This document shows, in pieces, positions 21,027 through 32,931 of a DNA stretch of 64,000 nt. The notes beneath the pieces were generated by a model, which saw only the letters and a program-made list of their open reading frames with translations, was not told the DNA's origin and did not search any database. The translations under genes were made by a program, and so were the position numbers. This DNA comes from Edaphochlamys debaryana. Its lineage: Eukaryota; Chlorophyta; Chlorophyceae; Chlamydomonadales. Where the stretch lies: positions 3,162,001 through 3,226,000 of the forward strand of contig JAEHOE010000001.1 of the NCBI GenBank assembly GCA_016858145.1. Reading direction: 5' to 3'. The stretch's first letter is position 1. Every line of letters begins with the position of its first letter.

Positions 21027-23792
21027 ATGATTGGAGCGTGGATGACGCCAGTTACGCTCGCCATGGTGGCCCTCGCGCTGCTGCCCGTTGCCCCTGTGCA
21101 TGGGCGGGAGCTCCTCGCGGTGTCCAGCGGCTGTGACGACCTCACAGAGGCCAAGCTGGCGGAGTACAACGCAGCCAATGGCACCTTCTTCAGCTTCGCA
21201 TGCTTCGAGACCCGTAAGTGGGGAGTGTCGGTGTGCCGGGGTGGCCGGGGCTGGCTGGGGGTTATTATAGACAACGGGGCGTAGTGCCGCGGTGTTGGCG
21301 TCGCATGATGTTGGCCGACGCAGAATGCCTGTGCCTGTGAACGGGGTACCTGTTCGCCGAAAGTGGCTTCCCCCCCCCCCCCCACCTGGCTGGGGGTGAC
21401 GGCCTCGGAAGGCGTCCCCACACCGAACTGTGACCGGCAGCAGGGGTCCTTCACACACGGGCAGACCCGACAGTCCCAACAGCCCCGATCCACGCCCATG
21501 GAGGACAAGTTGTAAATAAGGCACCCACCGCTAGGTCGAGTATACGGCCATGTACACACAGCTGTTTAGCCTGGCCATCCAACGAGACCAGTACCCCAAG
21601 CCATTGCACATGCTCCGCAATTCTCTCCGGTCATCCACCCCCCACTCCCCCTTCCCCTCCTCCTCTTGGGCACTTTTTCCCAGGCGGTGAGAAGAAGACG
21701 TCGTGCCGCGGCCTGACCGGCGGCGTGTGCATCGTTAAGTCTGGCACCTCCTGCTGGTACAAGGCCCGCCCCTGCAAGCCCTCGGACGACCAGGTCCTGG
21801 CCCTGTTCGAGCAGTGGAACGCCGCCCTGGCCACCGGCGACCCAGAGAAGGTGGCCGACCGCTACGCCCCCGCGGCCGTGCTGCTGCCCACCGTGTCCAA
21901 CCAGGTGCGCCGGGAGGCTGGGGCAAGTGAGGGGGGCAAAGCAGCTGACGTGCACGCCCATAACCCATCAGCCTGTGCCAAGTCTCTCTCCCTTCCTCCT
22001 GTACGACCTGGGTTACGCGGGGGTGAAGTGACGTCCCGAGGGGTTACGTCAATGCGAGGCGTTAGTGGGTTACCTCAAGCAGAGGGCAGTCCCCGGGGAG
22101 CGCCCGGGGACCCAGGCGGCCAGACGTACGCCACATCACGTTGTGCTTGACTCCTTCCCGCCCTGTTTGGCCAATCGACCCGCAGTACCGCGAGACCCGC
22201 GCTGAGATTGTGGACTACTTTGTTCAGTTCCTGCAGAAGGGCCCCCAGGGCGTGATCGATCAGTACGAGGTGAGGTGGGGGCGGAGGGGTAGACGAGGGG
22301 TGGAGCTGTGGTAGGACTTGCGTCAGGGAAGGGATAGGCACACTCATCTCGTGTGCCCCAAGTCAACCTTCTCCATCGTTTCCCATTCAGATCCGCCACC
22401 TGACTGAGGGTGTCATCCAGTTTATGGGTATCTACACCTTCACCTTCAAGGTGGGCACGAGGGAGCATGCCTGCTGGGGCAAGCAGAGGGACGTGGGGGA
22501 CTCGGCGGACCTGGGCAGAAATGCCCCGCCGGGCAGAAACCCAACCAAACAGAAACACATGATCGAGGCAGTCAGACCGTTGGTGTATACCATGTCCGCG
22601 CTGACGGTTGTCTGCCATCCCCACAACGGCAGCCAGGCGCCCCTCACTCAGTCCCCTCCGCACGCTGACCCACGCCTCTGCACCCCCCCACCGCTCCCAC
22701 CCGACACAGGACTACTCCAGCGTCCAGGCCCGCTTCTCCTACACCTACGTGCGCCAGGCCAACGGCGAGTGGCTCATCGCCGAGCACCACTCCTCGGCCA
22801 TGCCCGAGGACACGCTCAAGCCGGTGGGTGCCCGGGCGCTCCCGCTGGTGCCCGCCTTCAAGGCCACGGCCTGAGGACGTTGCGGCCTCTACCTAATGCG
22901 GCGCAGCCTGCAGAGCTGCTCCTCATTGCGCCCAGTCTCCTCTCTCGCTGAGCGCCAGCCATACTCTACGCAGTCCATTTGCACAAGCTCTTATCCTCTG
23001 CTACCCCCCCGCCCTCGATTGCCCTCCGCCCGTGCCCCCAGGTCCTGGCCCTGTTCGACGCCTGGAACGCGGCCCTGGCCACCGGCGACCCCAAGGCCGT
23101 GGCCGCCCTCTACTCGCCCACCGCCGTGCTGCTGCCCACCGTGTCCGACAAGGTCCGCAACACGCCCGCTGAGATCGAGGACTACTTCGTCACCTTCCTG
23201 CAGAAGAACCCCCGGGTGAGTGCCGTGGGGAGGGCGTGCGGGGCGCGGCGCCTTGGAGTGCCGGCCGGAGGCTGTGGGGCCCATGCCCCAGAAAGCCTGC
23301 GGAAGTCAAGAGGAAGCAGTTGATGCCTCCGAATGACAGGGGAGGCAGGCTCATGCGTCCAGACTCACACCCGGGCGCCTTTCCAGAGGATGGCCGGAAC
23401 CTGAACCCCCCTGTGCTGCCCCGAACAGGGCGTGATCGACAAGGTGGAGGGCGACACGCCCAACATCCGCTTCCTGGCCTCCAACGTCGCCATCAACTCC
23501 GGCACCTACGTCTTCACGCTCAAGAAGGCCGACGGCTCCGGAGATGAGAAGGTGGGCAGCAGCGAGGGCAGGACCCGGGCTCCGGCTGGGCAGGCCAAGC
23601 ACTCTTGTGCCGCTGGTGCACTACCGCCCGGCGCATGCCCGGCCCGCCCTCCACAAGCCCTGACCCACCCATCTTCGCCCGCTGCAGATCCGCGCTCGCT
23701 ACACCTACGTGTACAAGAAGGGCAGGGACGGCAGGTGGCTGATTGAGGAGCACCACTCCTCGGCCATGCCCGAGAACCCCAAGGTCGAGTAA
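21027..23792 (+). CDS. Secreted protein with tandem CaMKII-association/SnoaL-like domains
   Basis: Eight exons: 21027-21213, 21684-21904, 22186-22269, 22391-22450, 22710-22823, 23042-23215, 23429-23551, 23688-23792 (TAA); 355 residues. Residues 1-26 form a signal peptide (hydrophobic core LAMVALALLPVAPVHG). Residues 30-93 hold six cysteines, probably disulfide-linked. Two copies of a domain of about 125 residues follow (about 99-222 and 223-355), each with VLALFxxWNAALATGDP, LYxPxAVLLPTVS, EIxDYFVxFLQK, a VxARYTYVY-like strand and WLIxEHHSSAMPE. This pattern is typical of the NTF2-fold CaMKII association domain (also annotated as SnoaL-like/DUF4440), which in bacteria and algae occurs without a kinase and oligomerises. 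The copies also share intron positions, so the second arose by internal duplication. A secretory or extracellular-matrix location is inferred from the signal peptide. The ligand is unknown. A TGTAA at 24321-24325 may be its poly(A) signal. Confidence 0.85.
21371..21384. repeat. Poly(C) run of about 14 in intron 1
   Basis: Uninterrupted cytosine homopolymer inside the first intron of the secreted tandem-domain gene. Its length may be unreliable in any assembly. Confidence 0.7.
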
Positions 23793-25469
23793 GCACCCAT
23801 CCACTGTGGTAGATCCAGTGCAGGCTTGGGGCGGGGGTTGCTGAGGGCGGCAAAGCGGAGGCAAGGTCTGGGCAGGAGGAAGGGCCCTCACGTGGCAGGC
23901 AGGAGTCAGCGTCGCTCGACAGCGTGGGTGTGAACGGCTGCTCGTGTTAGCCGGGGGAGCGTGGGTGTCTATCATACCATTTTATACACGTTGACACACG
24001 GATAACACACGGATACAGATACTGGTCGGGGGTGATCGCTCGTACACCTAGGGTAAGGCACTCTCGGTGCAGGCGTTGACAAGCGGGGCGCCCCCACGGG
24101 GGCGGAAAAGCGTTGAAAGATGCAAAGGGTGGATAAGCTTACGGGCAGGGAATTGTGTGGGATATGTTGTTCCCTGTGACCGGCGACACTCGATTTTGGC
24201 TCAGGCTTGGCTGTGGGGATAGAGTGACGGAGTGTGCATCTACCCAGTCCAGAAGGGGGCGAAGGTTGAGCGAGTGAGCAGAGCGCGGAAGCTTGCCCCC
24301 TTGGGAGGGCGCGTTGCGGTTGTAATCTAGAATGAAGGCTGGCTTCCGGCACTTCTGCTCTGGGTGCCTCAAGGGGAGTTCTGTACTCGCAGGGGCCATG
24401 CAGCGTAGTCAGGACGATGCCGGGGGAAGCAGCTGAGCGCGTCGACGTAGCCGCTGCCGCAACGTCGAGGCAGGGGCTAACCAGGGGCTCCTGGCTCCTG
24501 GTGTCGAGGCCCCCGGTGACTTCCGGCACTTCTGCTCTGGATGCCTTCGGGGGAGAGGCAGGGCGCAGGGGGCCGGCCACACAAGACTTGGAAAGGACCG
24601 TCCCACTTCACCCATGCTACCTGGCTTGGCGAGTGCCCCAGCGCGCAGCCAACCTCACCACTGCATAGCAGTTCAAGCTGGCCCCCTTGGAGCGGGGGGA
24701 CCAACTGAAAAGCAAAAGAAGCGCGAGTGCGCGAAGAGCCGACGTGTGGGTGAGGGAGAGGCGTCAAGCCAGTCGGCACCTGCCTTGTACTTGCCCATGG
24801 TCACCAACGGAGGCGGCTGCGGAGTGCGCTGGACTGTCCTGGGCCGTGCTTCCAACAATTTGGCTCTCACAGCCCTTAGCTTCTACGCTGCGGCACTCCT
24901 AGGCCGTCCTAGGCGGATGGCGCGCGCAGCCTTCGGCCTTGATGACCCGTGTGGCGTTCATGCCACGCCGTTACAACGGCGAGGCGTAGGGAGGCGGGCA
25001 TAGGAGACATACGCTCGGACTGTGTGGCACGTGCCGTCGTGCGAGACAGCGAATTTTGTAGCTGGAGGCGGATGTGACTGGATGGCGCGTGTGTGTGTAT
25101 GTGTGGCCGTACGCACCGTACGGGATCGCCGCTGGGGCCGCACGCTCCAAACTCCTGAACTGCTCTGCTTTTGTGCACCTTTACACCTGTACACAGAGTG
25201 TATGGTTATTACAGCTCTCTTGGCGCGCATCCTGCGATATAGCGAGCAGAGCAGAACCAACGGCCAATCGCCTCAAGCAACCCTTCGCTTAGCGCTGGAA
25301 CAGCGTCATTGCGGGCGGGGCCAGCTCCAGTCACCGTAAGGTCCAGCGCCTAATCGCGCTTCCGGGGACTGATTCCAGGACTTCGCAACGCTCACGTGTT
25401 GAGGCTCATCGGCCTTCCGTGCGAGCTTGGAAGCCGATTCAAGGCCAGACTCGGAGTCCTACACCGTGC
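23793..25469. other. Intergenic region, 1.7 kb
   Basis: No exon chain supported. Contains the 3' UTR of the upstream gene and a 21-bp perfect direct repeat (24343-24363 and 24520-24540, beginning cttccggcac) spaced 177 bp apart in similar flanks. This suggests an old local duplication or a small non-coding element. Confidence 0.45.
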
Positions 25470-25887
25470 ATGGCACTGCCACGGGCAGCACGGGGCAGAA
25501 CGCCGCCTAAGAAGGCCGCCAAGCTGGGAATTTCGCAGAAGGAGCGGCCGGCTGCTGCGACGGGAAAACTGGACCACATCGACAAGCTTGGCATGTCACT
25601 GGTTGATATTGAGAAGGCGGAGCAAGTTCTGTGGTGCAGGCCCGCATAGCTGGCATTGTTCGCCATCGCAATTCGACAACCCCAGGCCCTCTTGCGCTGC
25701 GCCTGCTGCACTCAGCTGCAAGGTTGGCTCCGCATCGCACGACAAGGTCGGGGCTGGTTCGACTGGGCGGTTGGGTTTCACACCCCACAACCCGGCTGCC
25801 TTGTGCGGCTGCCTTCCTCCCACCCGCTTTGCAGGAAGGAGCTGCGGAGGGCGCAGCTCATTCAGCAGCAGCACGAGGTTCAACAGA

Positions 25888-25932
<45 letters not shown>

Positions 25933-28631
25933 GCGGCGGACGCGGCGGGCTGGGGCATGGGCGGGGACTTGGGCGCAGCGGGCTATCCGGCCAGGGCCGC
26001 GGCCGGGGCGGTGGCGGCCTCGGCCCCAACCTCACGCGGCAGCACACTGCGCCGCACGGCAAGGAGCGCGCCTGGACCGCGCCCGGCCCCGAAGAGGACG
26101 TGGACGGGCTGGTGCCCCTGAGGGCGCAGCTCACGCAGGAGAAGCACTTCCTCGAGGTGACCAGGCAGGACCTGGGGCGCAGCCCCGGCGACGCACCTGG
26201 GGGCACGCAGGAGGGCCGCGGGGGGGATCTCCCGCGGGGTGGGAGCGCCGGCGCGGCCCCTGGTCGCGGCGGCCGTGGCGGTTGGGGCGGTCGGGGCGGC
26301 GGTGGCAGGCGCCTACAGCTCACGCTGCAGGGCAAGGCACCCGGCTGGCCAGCACCCGACGACGACGACCAAGAGGCTATGGCCGTGGACGTGGCCATGG
26401 CCCTTCAGCACGCCGCAGGAGAGGCGGGCAGCGGTGCCCCGCCTCCCCTGGTGCTCGAGGAACTCGTGTTTGTGCCGCAGCCGCCCAGCTCGGGGCGGCT
26501 GCCGCCGCTGGGGCTGTCACAGCGCCACAGCTGGATGGGCAGCCGGGCCAGCGCTGGCGGCTGCGATGCCGAGCCCTCCGCTGCCGGCGGGCTCCAGGGT
26601 CCGCTTGGGGCAGAGATGGGGGCGGAGGCGGCAGAGGCAGAGATGGCGGCGGAGGTGGCGGGAGCGTACCAGCCCCGGCTGCGGAAGCGGCAATGGCTTC
26701 TGCAGAAGGCCTTCGCCACGGGGCCCTCAGCCGAGCGGGACCCGACGCCCGAGCCCGCGCCTGCTCCCGTCAAGGCCCCGGCCCGGGCTCCCGCTGCAGG
26801 CGGCGGCCCGGCACGTGTGGGCGGCTCGGGGGCCGGGGCCAAGCGCACGGCTGCTGATGCCGGCATGGCAGACGGCGCCGCGCCCCGCATGCAGCACTAC
26901 ATGCGGCCGCCCTCCAAGCCGCAGCCGCAGCTGCAGCGGTCGTCCTCGTGGATGAGCAAGCTGCGGGAGGAGCAGGAGCAGCGGGCCCGGGAGCGGGAGG
27001 AGCGCAAGCGCCAGGCGCGGGAGCAGCGTGAGAGGGCGGAGCGTGAGAGGGCGCCGCCGCCCGCTGAGATGCAGCCGGCGGCGGAGGTGCCGCCGCCCGC
27101 TGAGATGGAGACGGCGGTGGAGGCGCCGCCGCCTGCTGAGATGGAGACGGCGGTGGAGGCGCCGCCGCCTGCTGAGCCGGAGACGGCGGCGGAGGCGCCG
27201 GCGCCTGCTGAGCCGGAGACGGCGGCGGCGGTGCCGCCGCCCGCTGGGATGCAGCCGGGGGCGGGGGTGCCGCCGCCCGCTGAGATGCAGCCGGCGGCGG
27301 AGGTGCCGCCGCCTGCTGAGATGGAGACGGCGGTGGAGGCGCCGCCGCCTGCTGAGATGGAGACGGCGGTGGAGGCGCCGCCGCCCGCTGAGATGGAGAC
27401 GGCGGTGCAGGCGCTGGCAGGGCAGGCGGCTGCGTTTGCGGATGCTAGTGCCTTCGATGAGCGCGGGCGGCCGCGTCGGTCCCTGTCCCCGCCGCCAGTC
27501 CAGGACCGGGGCTCCCAGTCTCAGGGCGGCGGCGCTCAGCCCCGCACCTGGGAGGAAGTCGGCGGCGATCGCCGCCGGGCGCAGGACAGGGCGTGGGACG
27601 GGGAGCGGGAGGGGCCGGGCGGCAGGTCCCGCAGCCGCAGCCGCAGCCTGAGTCCCGGGAGGGGCCGAGACCTGGAGCCGCAAGGCGGAAGGGGCGACAT
27701 GGATCTGGATCTGGATTGGGACTGGCACGGTGACGGCCGCATGCAGGCGCTGCCGGGCGAGGCCCCGTTCGCGCCCCCGGCCTACCCTCCGTACCCGCAC
27801 CCCTACGCCTACCCTCACCCTCACCACCACCACCCGCCCTACGGCTACGGCACCAGTGCTCTGGCACCGCCTGGGCCCTACTACGACGCCGGCATGCCGC
27901 CGCCGCCACCTTCGCAGATGTACGGCGGCGGCCCGCAGTACATGCATGGACTCCCTCCGCGTGGTCCCATGCCGGGTCCTGGGCCAGTTCCCGCGCCTGA
28001 CATGGGCCCGCCTGGGCCCTACGATGCCCGCCTGGGCCCTCCTCCGGGTCCCTACAACCCATGGCACCAAGGCTACGGCGCGCCTGGCCAATACTTTGCT
28101 GGCGGCTTCTACATCCCGCCATCCAACATGTACGGCATGATTCGGCCGGACGGGTATGTGTATGCGCTGCCGCCGGCCGCAGACTCGGGCTGCCCGCCTC
28201 TGGTCGGCGCCACGCCCATGCAAGGGCCTTGGCCGTGCATGGGCCCCGGTGGGCCCGGCGAGGCCGGCAGCGTGGGTGCTCCCGCAAGCGGCGGCCAGGC
28301 TGATCAGGCCAGGCGCTACGGTGTGCCAGGCGCAGAGGCAGGCATTGGCGGCAGCGGCCCCGGTGGCGGTGGCAGCCCTCCCCGTAGCGGCGGCCCTTCC
28401 GGCGGAGGCATGGTGGGCGGTGGCGGCCCTACTGCTGGCGGCGACGCTGCTGGCAGCGGCCGCCTGGTGGGCAGCTTTGTGTACCGCTCCGGCCCTGCTG
28501 GTGGCAGCGGCGGCAGCTACGTTCGTGGCGGCCGCGGCTTTGATGGCGACGGCGTCGGCAACGACGGCGGCGATGCGGACGACGCGTACGACGGATCTCT
28601 GGACCTACCGGATGAGCTGGACATCGATTAG
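25470..28631 (+). CDS. RGG/RE-rich protein with UAP56-binding-like motif (copy B)
   Basis: Two exons: 25470-25630 (or 25633; two donors, gtggtg and gtgcag, are both in phase 2) and 25835-28631, giving about 985 residues. Paralogue of the minus-strand gene at 2057-6169. Seen: N-terminal KLDHIDKLGMSLVDIEK (residues 33-49), where MSLVDIEK matches the UAP56-binding SLDDIIK pattern; a 13-residue polyQ tract; RGRGGGG clusters; a 154-bp block identical to copy A; the REREERKRQ segment; a PPPAEMETAVEA repeat array in place of copy A's RERTE array; RSRSRS and HHHHPPYGYG segments; long Gly-rich stretches; and the acidic end DLPDELDID. A nuclear mRNP role is inferred from the motif and RGG content. No folded domain is seen. 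The intron position matches copy A (phase 2 after the motif), supporting common origin. Confidence 0.78.
25893..25931 (+). repeat. (CAG)13 coding triplet repeat
   Basis: Thirteen CAG codons in a row give a pure polyglutamine tract in copy B. Being uninterrupted, the tract may be length-polymorphic. Confidence 0.85.
27045..27415 (+). repeat. 36-bp coding minisatellite (PPPAEMETAVEA units)
   Basis: About ten tandem units of mostly 36 bp (some 33 bp) with variants PPPAEMQPAAEV, PPPAEPETAAEA and PPPAGMQPGAGV. The array sits directly after RERAERER, where copy A instead has its Arg/Glu array. Confidence 0.85.
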
Positions 28632-31600
28632 CGCCTGGTGCGAGGTCCGTGCGGCTGCCTGACGGAGCTATTGGCCTTCCGCCGCAGTGTCAGCCAGTCC
28701 GGCCAGCTTGGAGCCGCCTGTGGGATCGCTCGGGTACCACAGCAGGCAGCCGTACCGTAGTAGGTAGAAGCCATGGCACACCTGGGCGGCCGCACGGGCG
28801 CAGGTACGCCGGAGCCTCGCACTGTACGGTTCGCTCGGGGATGTGGCTTGCCCTAGCTCATGATTCTTGATCGAGTCTCGCCGTGCGAGGCCTGATGACG
28901 GTTATGGGGCCTATCCTCGATGCCTAGGGGATTGCTTGCCACGGCACGGTGTATGAGCGTACTTGGCGATCCGTGTGTGTGTGCCATGGTTGCACACCCA
29001 GTTGACGTGCCGGCATCTGCGGCTTGGGGTGCATATGTGATCAACCACACCAGGAAGTTGGACAGTAGGTGCGCGAATTCGTTCTGCATAATTTGACTGC
29101 ACTGCCCTTGAGGCTACATACGACCAGCATTCGGGCTGGCCCAAGCCCAAGGCTCAGGGGTGAGGCTTATTGTTGCTTTGTTCGAGCAACACAAAAGAGA
29201 GTTCTTGGGGGCAGCTACACGGGCGTGTGTCTGGTTGCGCAAGATACCGGTGGGGTCTGGCTTCGGCTATAGCACCCGGATGGTTCGCGTGGCTTTTGCA
29301 GTCCGTGAAACAAAAGGCTGACCTCTAGAGCAACGTGGGCATTCAGCCCTGAATGCGGCCAGCGTGCAGGCTGGCCCAGTCTCTGAGCAGATTTGAGCAA
29401 GGCTCCATGCATCCGGGGCTATGCCATGTTGGGCAACATGTACTTGTACCAATTCCAAGTGTTGAGCGCCGGACGGCCCCTGTCATCGTTGGGGCCAGGA
29501 CCAGACTGGACAGTGTCTGTTGGTGTTGGATACGTCGATTGGGGCCTCGTTTCACCGTCTGCGTGTGCTGTCCAACGTCACTGCTGGCGCTACAAGGCGA
29601 ATCGTGTGGCGCTGCTAAGTTTGGGGCTGACTGCGGCTAGCCAGGCTGGCCCGGCCCCGTAGCGAACTTGAGTTTGGCTCTACTCCATGGGGACTAAGCC
29701 ATGTGTGCACGTCCAGCTCTACTGCTCAGTGGTTACCGAAGGGACCCGCTGTCGTTGGAAGATGGGGCTTTGCGTTGCTGTGCATGATGTGCTGCCAGTT
29801 GTGCGACAGCGGGAGCTGGAAGGGGCCGGTCGTCATCTGCGAACTGGACAGGGCATTGCGCTGTTGGATTCCGGTGACTTGGGGCTTTGTCCCAGTCCAT
29901 CCGAGGTCCGATCAACGTATGGAGTGACCTCATAGCCCGTCGAGTGGTGGACTCAGTGGCTGGTGATAGGCTGGGCGGGTGCGTGGCAGGCCCTGTCCAC
30001 CGCTCGTGATTCCCTCCACCAGCGCTACCACCGCCCACGCCTTCTCGACCGACAACACGGACGTCAACGCCTTCACTCAGCCACCACTGCAAGTGCCTTC
30101 GCCGCCTTAGCAGCGCCGCCAACGCCTACTCTTCATCGCCAACTTTTAGTAGCTCTTCTTCTTCGTTTCCGGCCGCCGACAACGACGTCGTCATCACCGC
30201 CGCCACTGCCTACGCCTACGCCCTCTTCGCCGCCAACACCAACGTCAAGGTCTCCACTTTGTCGCGACTGCAATTGCCTCCACTCCCTTGGCTTCCGTGT
30301 CCCTCACAATCTCCGCTGCCTTCGTCGGATCCTCCTTCCCCACTCTGCTGTCATCGCCAAGGCCACCCCGCCATCGCCACCTTCGCCCTGCTGTCCGCTG
30401 GTGGCCATCCCTCCCCTTGCCCCCTCGGCCCTCCTTCCGCCGCCGTGGGCGCCTGCAAGGCCAACCACCACCTCCCAGACGTCAATCCGCCTACTCGACC
30501 ACCACAACGCCGGTCTCCGGCCCCGCCTAGGCTCATCCGGGCCCCCCGCGTGACCGCTTGCGACACCGCCAGGGGCCGCAGCCAGCTTCGCCCAGGCGCG
30601 TCGAGACCAGAGGCCATGAGTGCGGAGGTGGGGTGTGCGGGGACCGAGGGAAGGTCAGAGCCCTGAGCGCCAACAGATGGGCTGGACAAGCTAAACTAGG
30701 GCTGTGTTTGACTGGCCCCGTGTACTCTACCTGGCGGCGTGGGGAGGGGCGGCGCTCACCGCAAGGTGCTCTAGGCTGTCGAGGCGTTGGCGCTGAGGAG
30801 GAGACCTCGCTCTTTGTGGGCGCTGACCTTCCTAATGGGATTCATAGTTGTGTTGGGCAACTTCCGGTATGCGCGGTTTGGGCCCCGGCCCAGGACCCTG
30901 GTTCTGGCATTTGCTGGGCCTAAAGGCCGGCTGGGCCTTCGACGGCGCTCGAGCTTGTAGACGGCTGAGGACCATGCTTACCCTTCTGCGCTAGCACTTC
31001 TGCGCTCGCTACTGGCCGCATGTCTAATGTAGCGCTGGGTGCCTGCGGCCAATCATGTGACGGGGTACGCTGGGGCTGGGCTCTTGATGCCCGGTGATCG
31101 CACCGGTTTGCTGACGTTGTGGGTGCTTCTGCGTTCGACCCTTGATAGCTTTCGCAGTCTACAAGCTTTGCGCGGGCTGTTCGTCAGCCAGGATTGATTG
31201 TGCATCGACACCGCGTGTGTGTGCGGGCTCGGCTTGTGCTGCCCGTTATGCTGTCGCTGTGCTGGAACGCGTCCGGTCCCTTGCATGCTATCTGGACGCG
31301 TGTGACGGGCCGTCCTTGTGGGCCATGTACTTCTGACGGAGATGTGCTCACGGCTTCCGTCGGCTTGGCTCTGTCGCTCAGCGCCATGCTACCGTCGTCT
31401 TGCTGCCGGTGGGGTTTCCGCCTGCATTGGACCTGAGTGGCCGAACAGCGGGACCCTGCCGCCAGGGCTGTGCCGTTTGCAGAGTGTACAGTAGTGCTGT
31501 TGCGGGCAAGGCAAGCGTGCGGAGCTTTTGGTGGTACATCTATGTCTGTGAGGCCACTGGGGGTGTGCGTGGTGTATATTGCGTGCCGTTTGCGTCCTCT

Positions 31601-32931
31601 GAGATGATCTGGGATCCTCTTTACTCTTCGTACATCAGTCTTGTGTCCGCCAGCGTGCCGCCTGTGGCCAAGCGGAACGTGCAGCCAGGGCTTGCCTGAC
31701 TGTTGTAGATTAGCGTGGTTGCGGGCAAGGCCAATACGACAGCTTTGGGTTGTGTCTGCGTGTCTGCGAGTCCCCTGGGGGATGTTGATGCAGAGTTGAT
31801 GTGCGTGTGGCACCGTCTGGGCCTTAGGTGTGCTGTGTGTCGTTGGTGTTGTCGCTATGGGCGCTGCTCAGTTGTCAGAGACCATTTAACTAGTCCATGC
31901 AGTGATTTGCCGGTGCCTTGAAGCTCCCCTGTCCGCATGCCTGAGCAGCATGGCGCCCGCCGTGGCTGGCTCGGCCCCGGGTGGCGCACATGCAGCAGAT
32001 GCAGCCTGCAGACGCAGCCAGCCAGCTGCGTCGCAGGAACAACCGTGAAGGACCACCAGCCACAGACCTCCGACTCAGGCAGCCATCTCTCGGGCGAATG
32101 GTGGCGGGGCTGCAGCGACTTGACAAGTGGCAGCACTCACCGGGGAGGCGGGCATAGCCCCATCTAGTAGAAGACACGCAGCCAGGTCAGGGCTCGGGAG
32201 GTTACGCAGCTGTGTAAGTGTGTTACAGCCCCACATCAGACGTAGCAAGTCAGGGGCATGGTGGCGGGTCTAACCAAACCGCCCTCCTTAGCTATTTCTA
32301 TTTCTCAAGGGCTGAGGGTATCACACTCCACCATCGAACGGCGCCTTTACAGAAGCACACCTTCGGGCGGCGAAGCCCCCGGGGATCACCCCGTGTCGTG
32401 CGTGCGTGCGTGCCTGCGTCACACATAAACATGCGATTCACGGCTAGCCCGCTATGCCACAAGCTATAGTTTCATTATCCCTCACACAGCACGTGGGTGT
32501 CAAGGCCCTGCCAGTCCCAGCTGAAGAAGGAACCGCGTCACCTGATGCACAGCCACGACCCCGTGCATGCTCATTTAAGAGGCAGGGTCTAAAGCAGGTT
32601 GCCTGTAGCGACTGGGGCCCCGCGCGGCACCCCTGTGCTGCACTCCCTAGCCCTCCGCCGCACACAGCTCAATGCTCGCAAAGGGCAGCCCAAAGTGGCG
32701 GCAGGGCCTGGCAAATGCACCGCTGCTCCGTTACCCGTCTGCGAAACACCCTTCGCCCCGTCAGGTTACCATCAGTTCTCACCATCTAGTAGAGGGCTAG
32801 AGGCACACCACCCGACAGTACAGCGGTACATGCCAACGCTTGACGCTCCACGCCCGAGTCTATTGCCGTCACACCGTCCGGCAGCCCAGGCCTGTCCTAC
32901 CAGCGGTGTCTGCCCAGCCCAGCCTTCGGGG
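28632..32931. other. Gene-poor stretch of 4.3 kb, lower GC
   Basis: No convincing exon or splice chain. The base composition is visibly less GC-rich and more mixed than the neighbouring genes. Part of it (about 30000-30700) has three interleaved Pro/Thr/Ser-rich frames, each broken by stops, like a decayed coding region. Another part (31450-31800) shows loosely repeated gttgcgggcaaggc phrases. 32364-32398 matches 1222-1257 inverted. Likely remnants of mobile elements or a pseudogene, but no transposase or reverse transcriptase motif was found. Confidence 0.35.
30000..30700 (+). pseudogene. Possible decayed coding sequence
   Basis: Over about 700 bp the codon-like rhythm gcc/acc/tcc persists but shifts among the three plus frames, for example frames reading DNTDVNAFTQ, DNDVVITAATAYAYALFAAN and ASVSLTISAAFVGSSFP in succession. 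None is intact and no family is recognised. It could equally be a low-complexity CCN-rich region without coding history. Confidence 0.2.

Noticed and set aside
26727..28223. Minus-strand 498-codon open frame opposite copy B
   Set aside because: Complement of a GC-rich coding exon; its sequence (RRRLHRRLHLS repeats) only mirrors the PPPAEM array.
29069..31921. Several 60-100-codon plus-strand frames in the gene-poor stretch
   Set aside because: Random-looking composition, no continuity across splice sites, no family resemblance.
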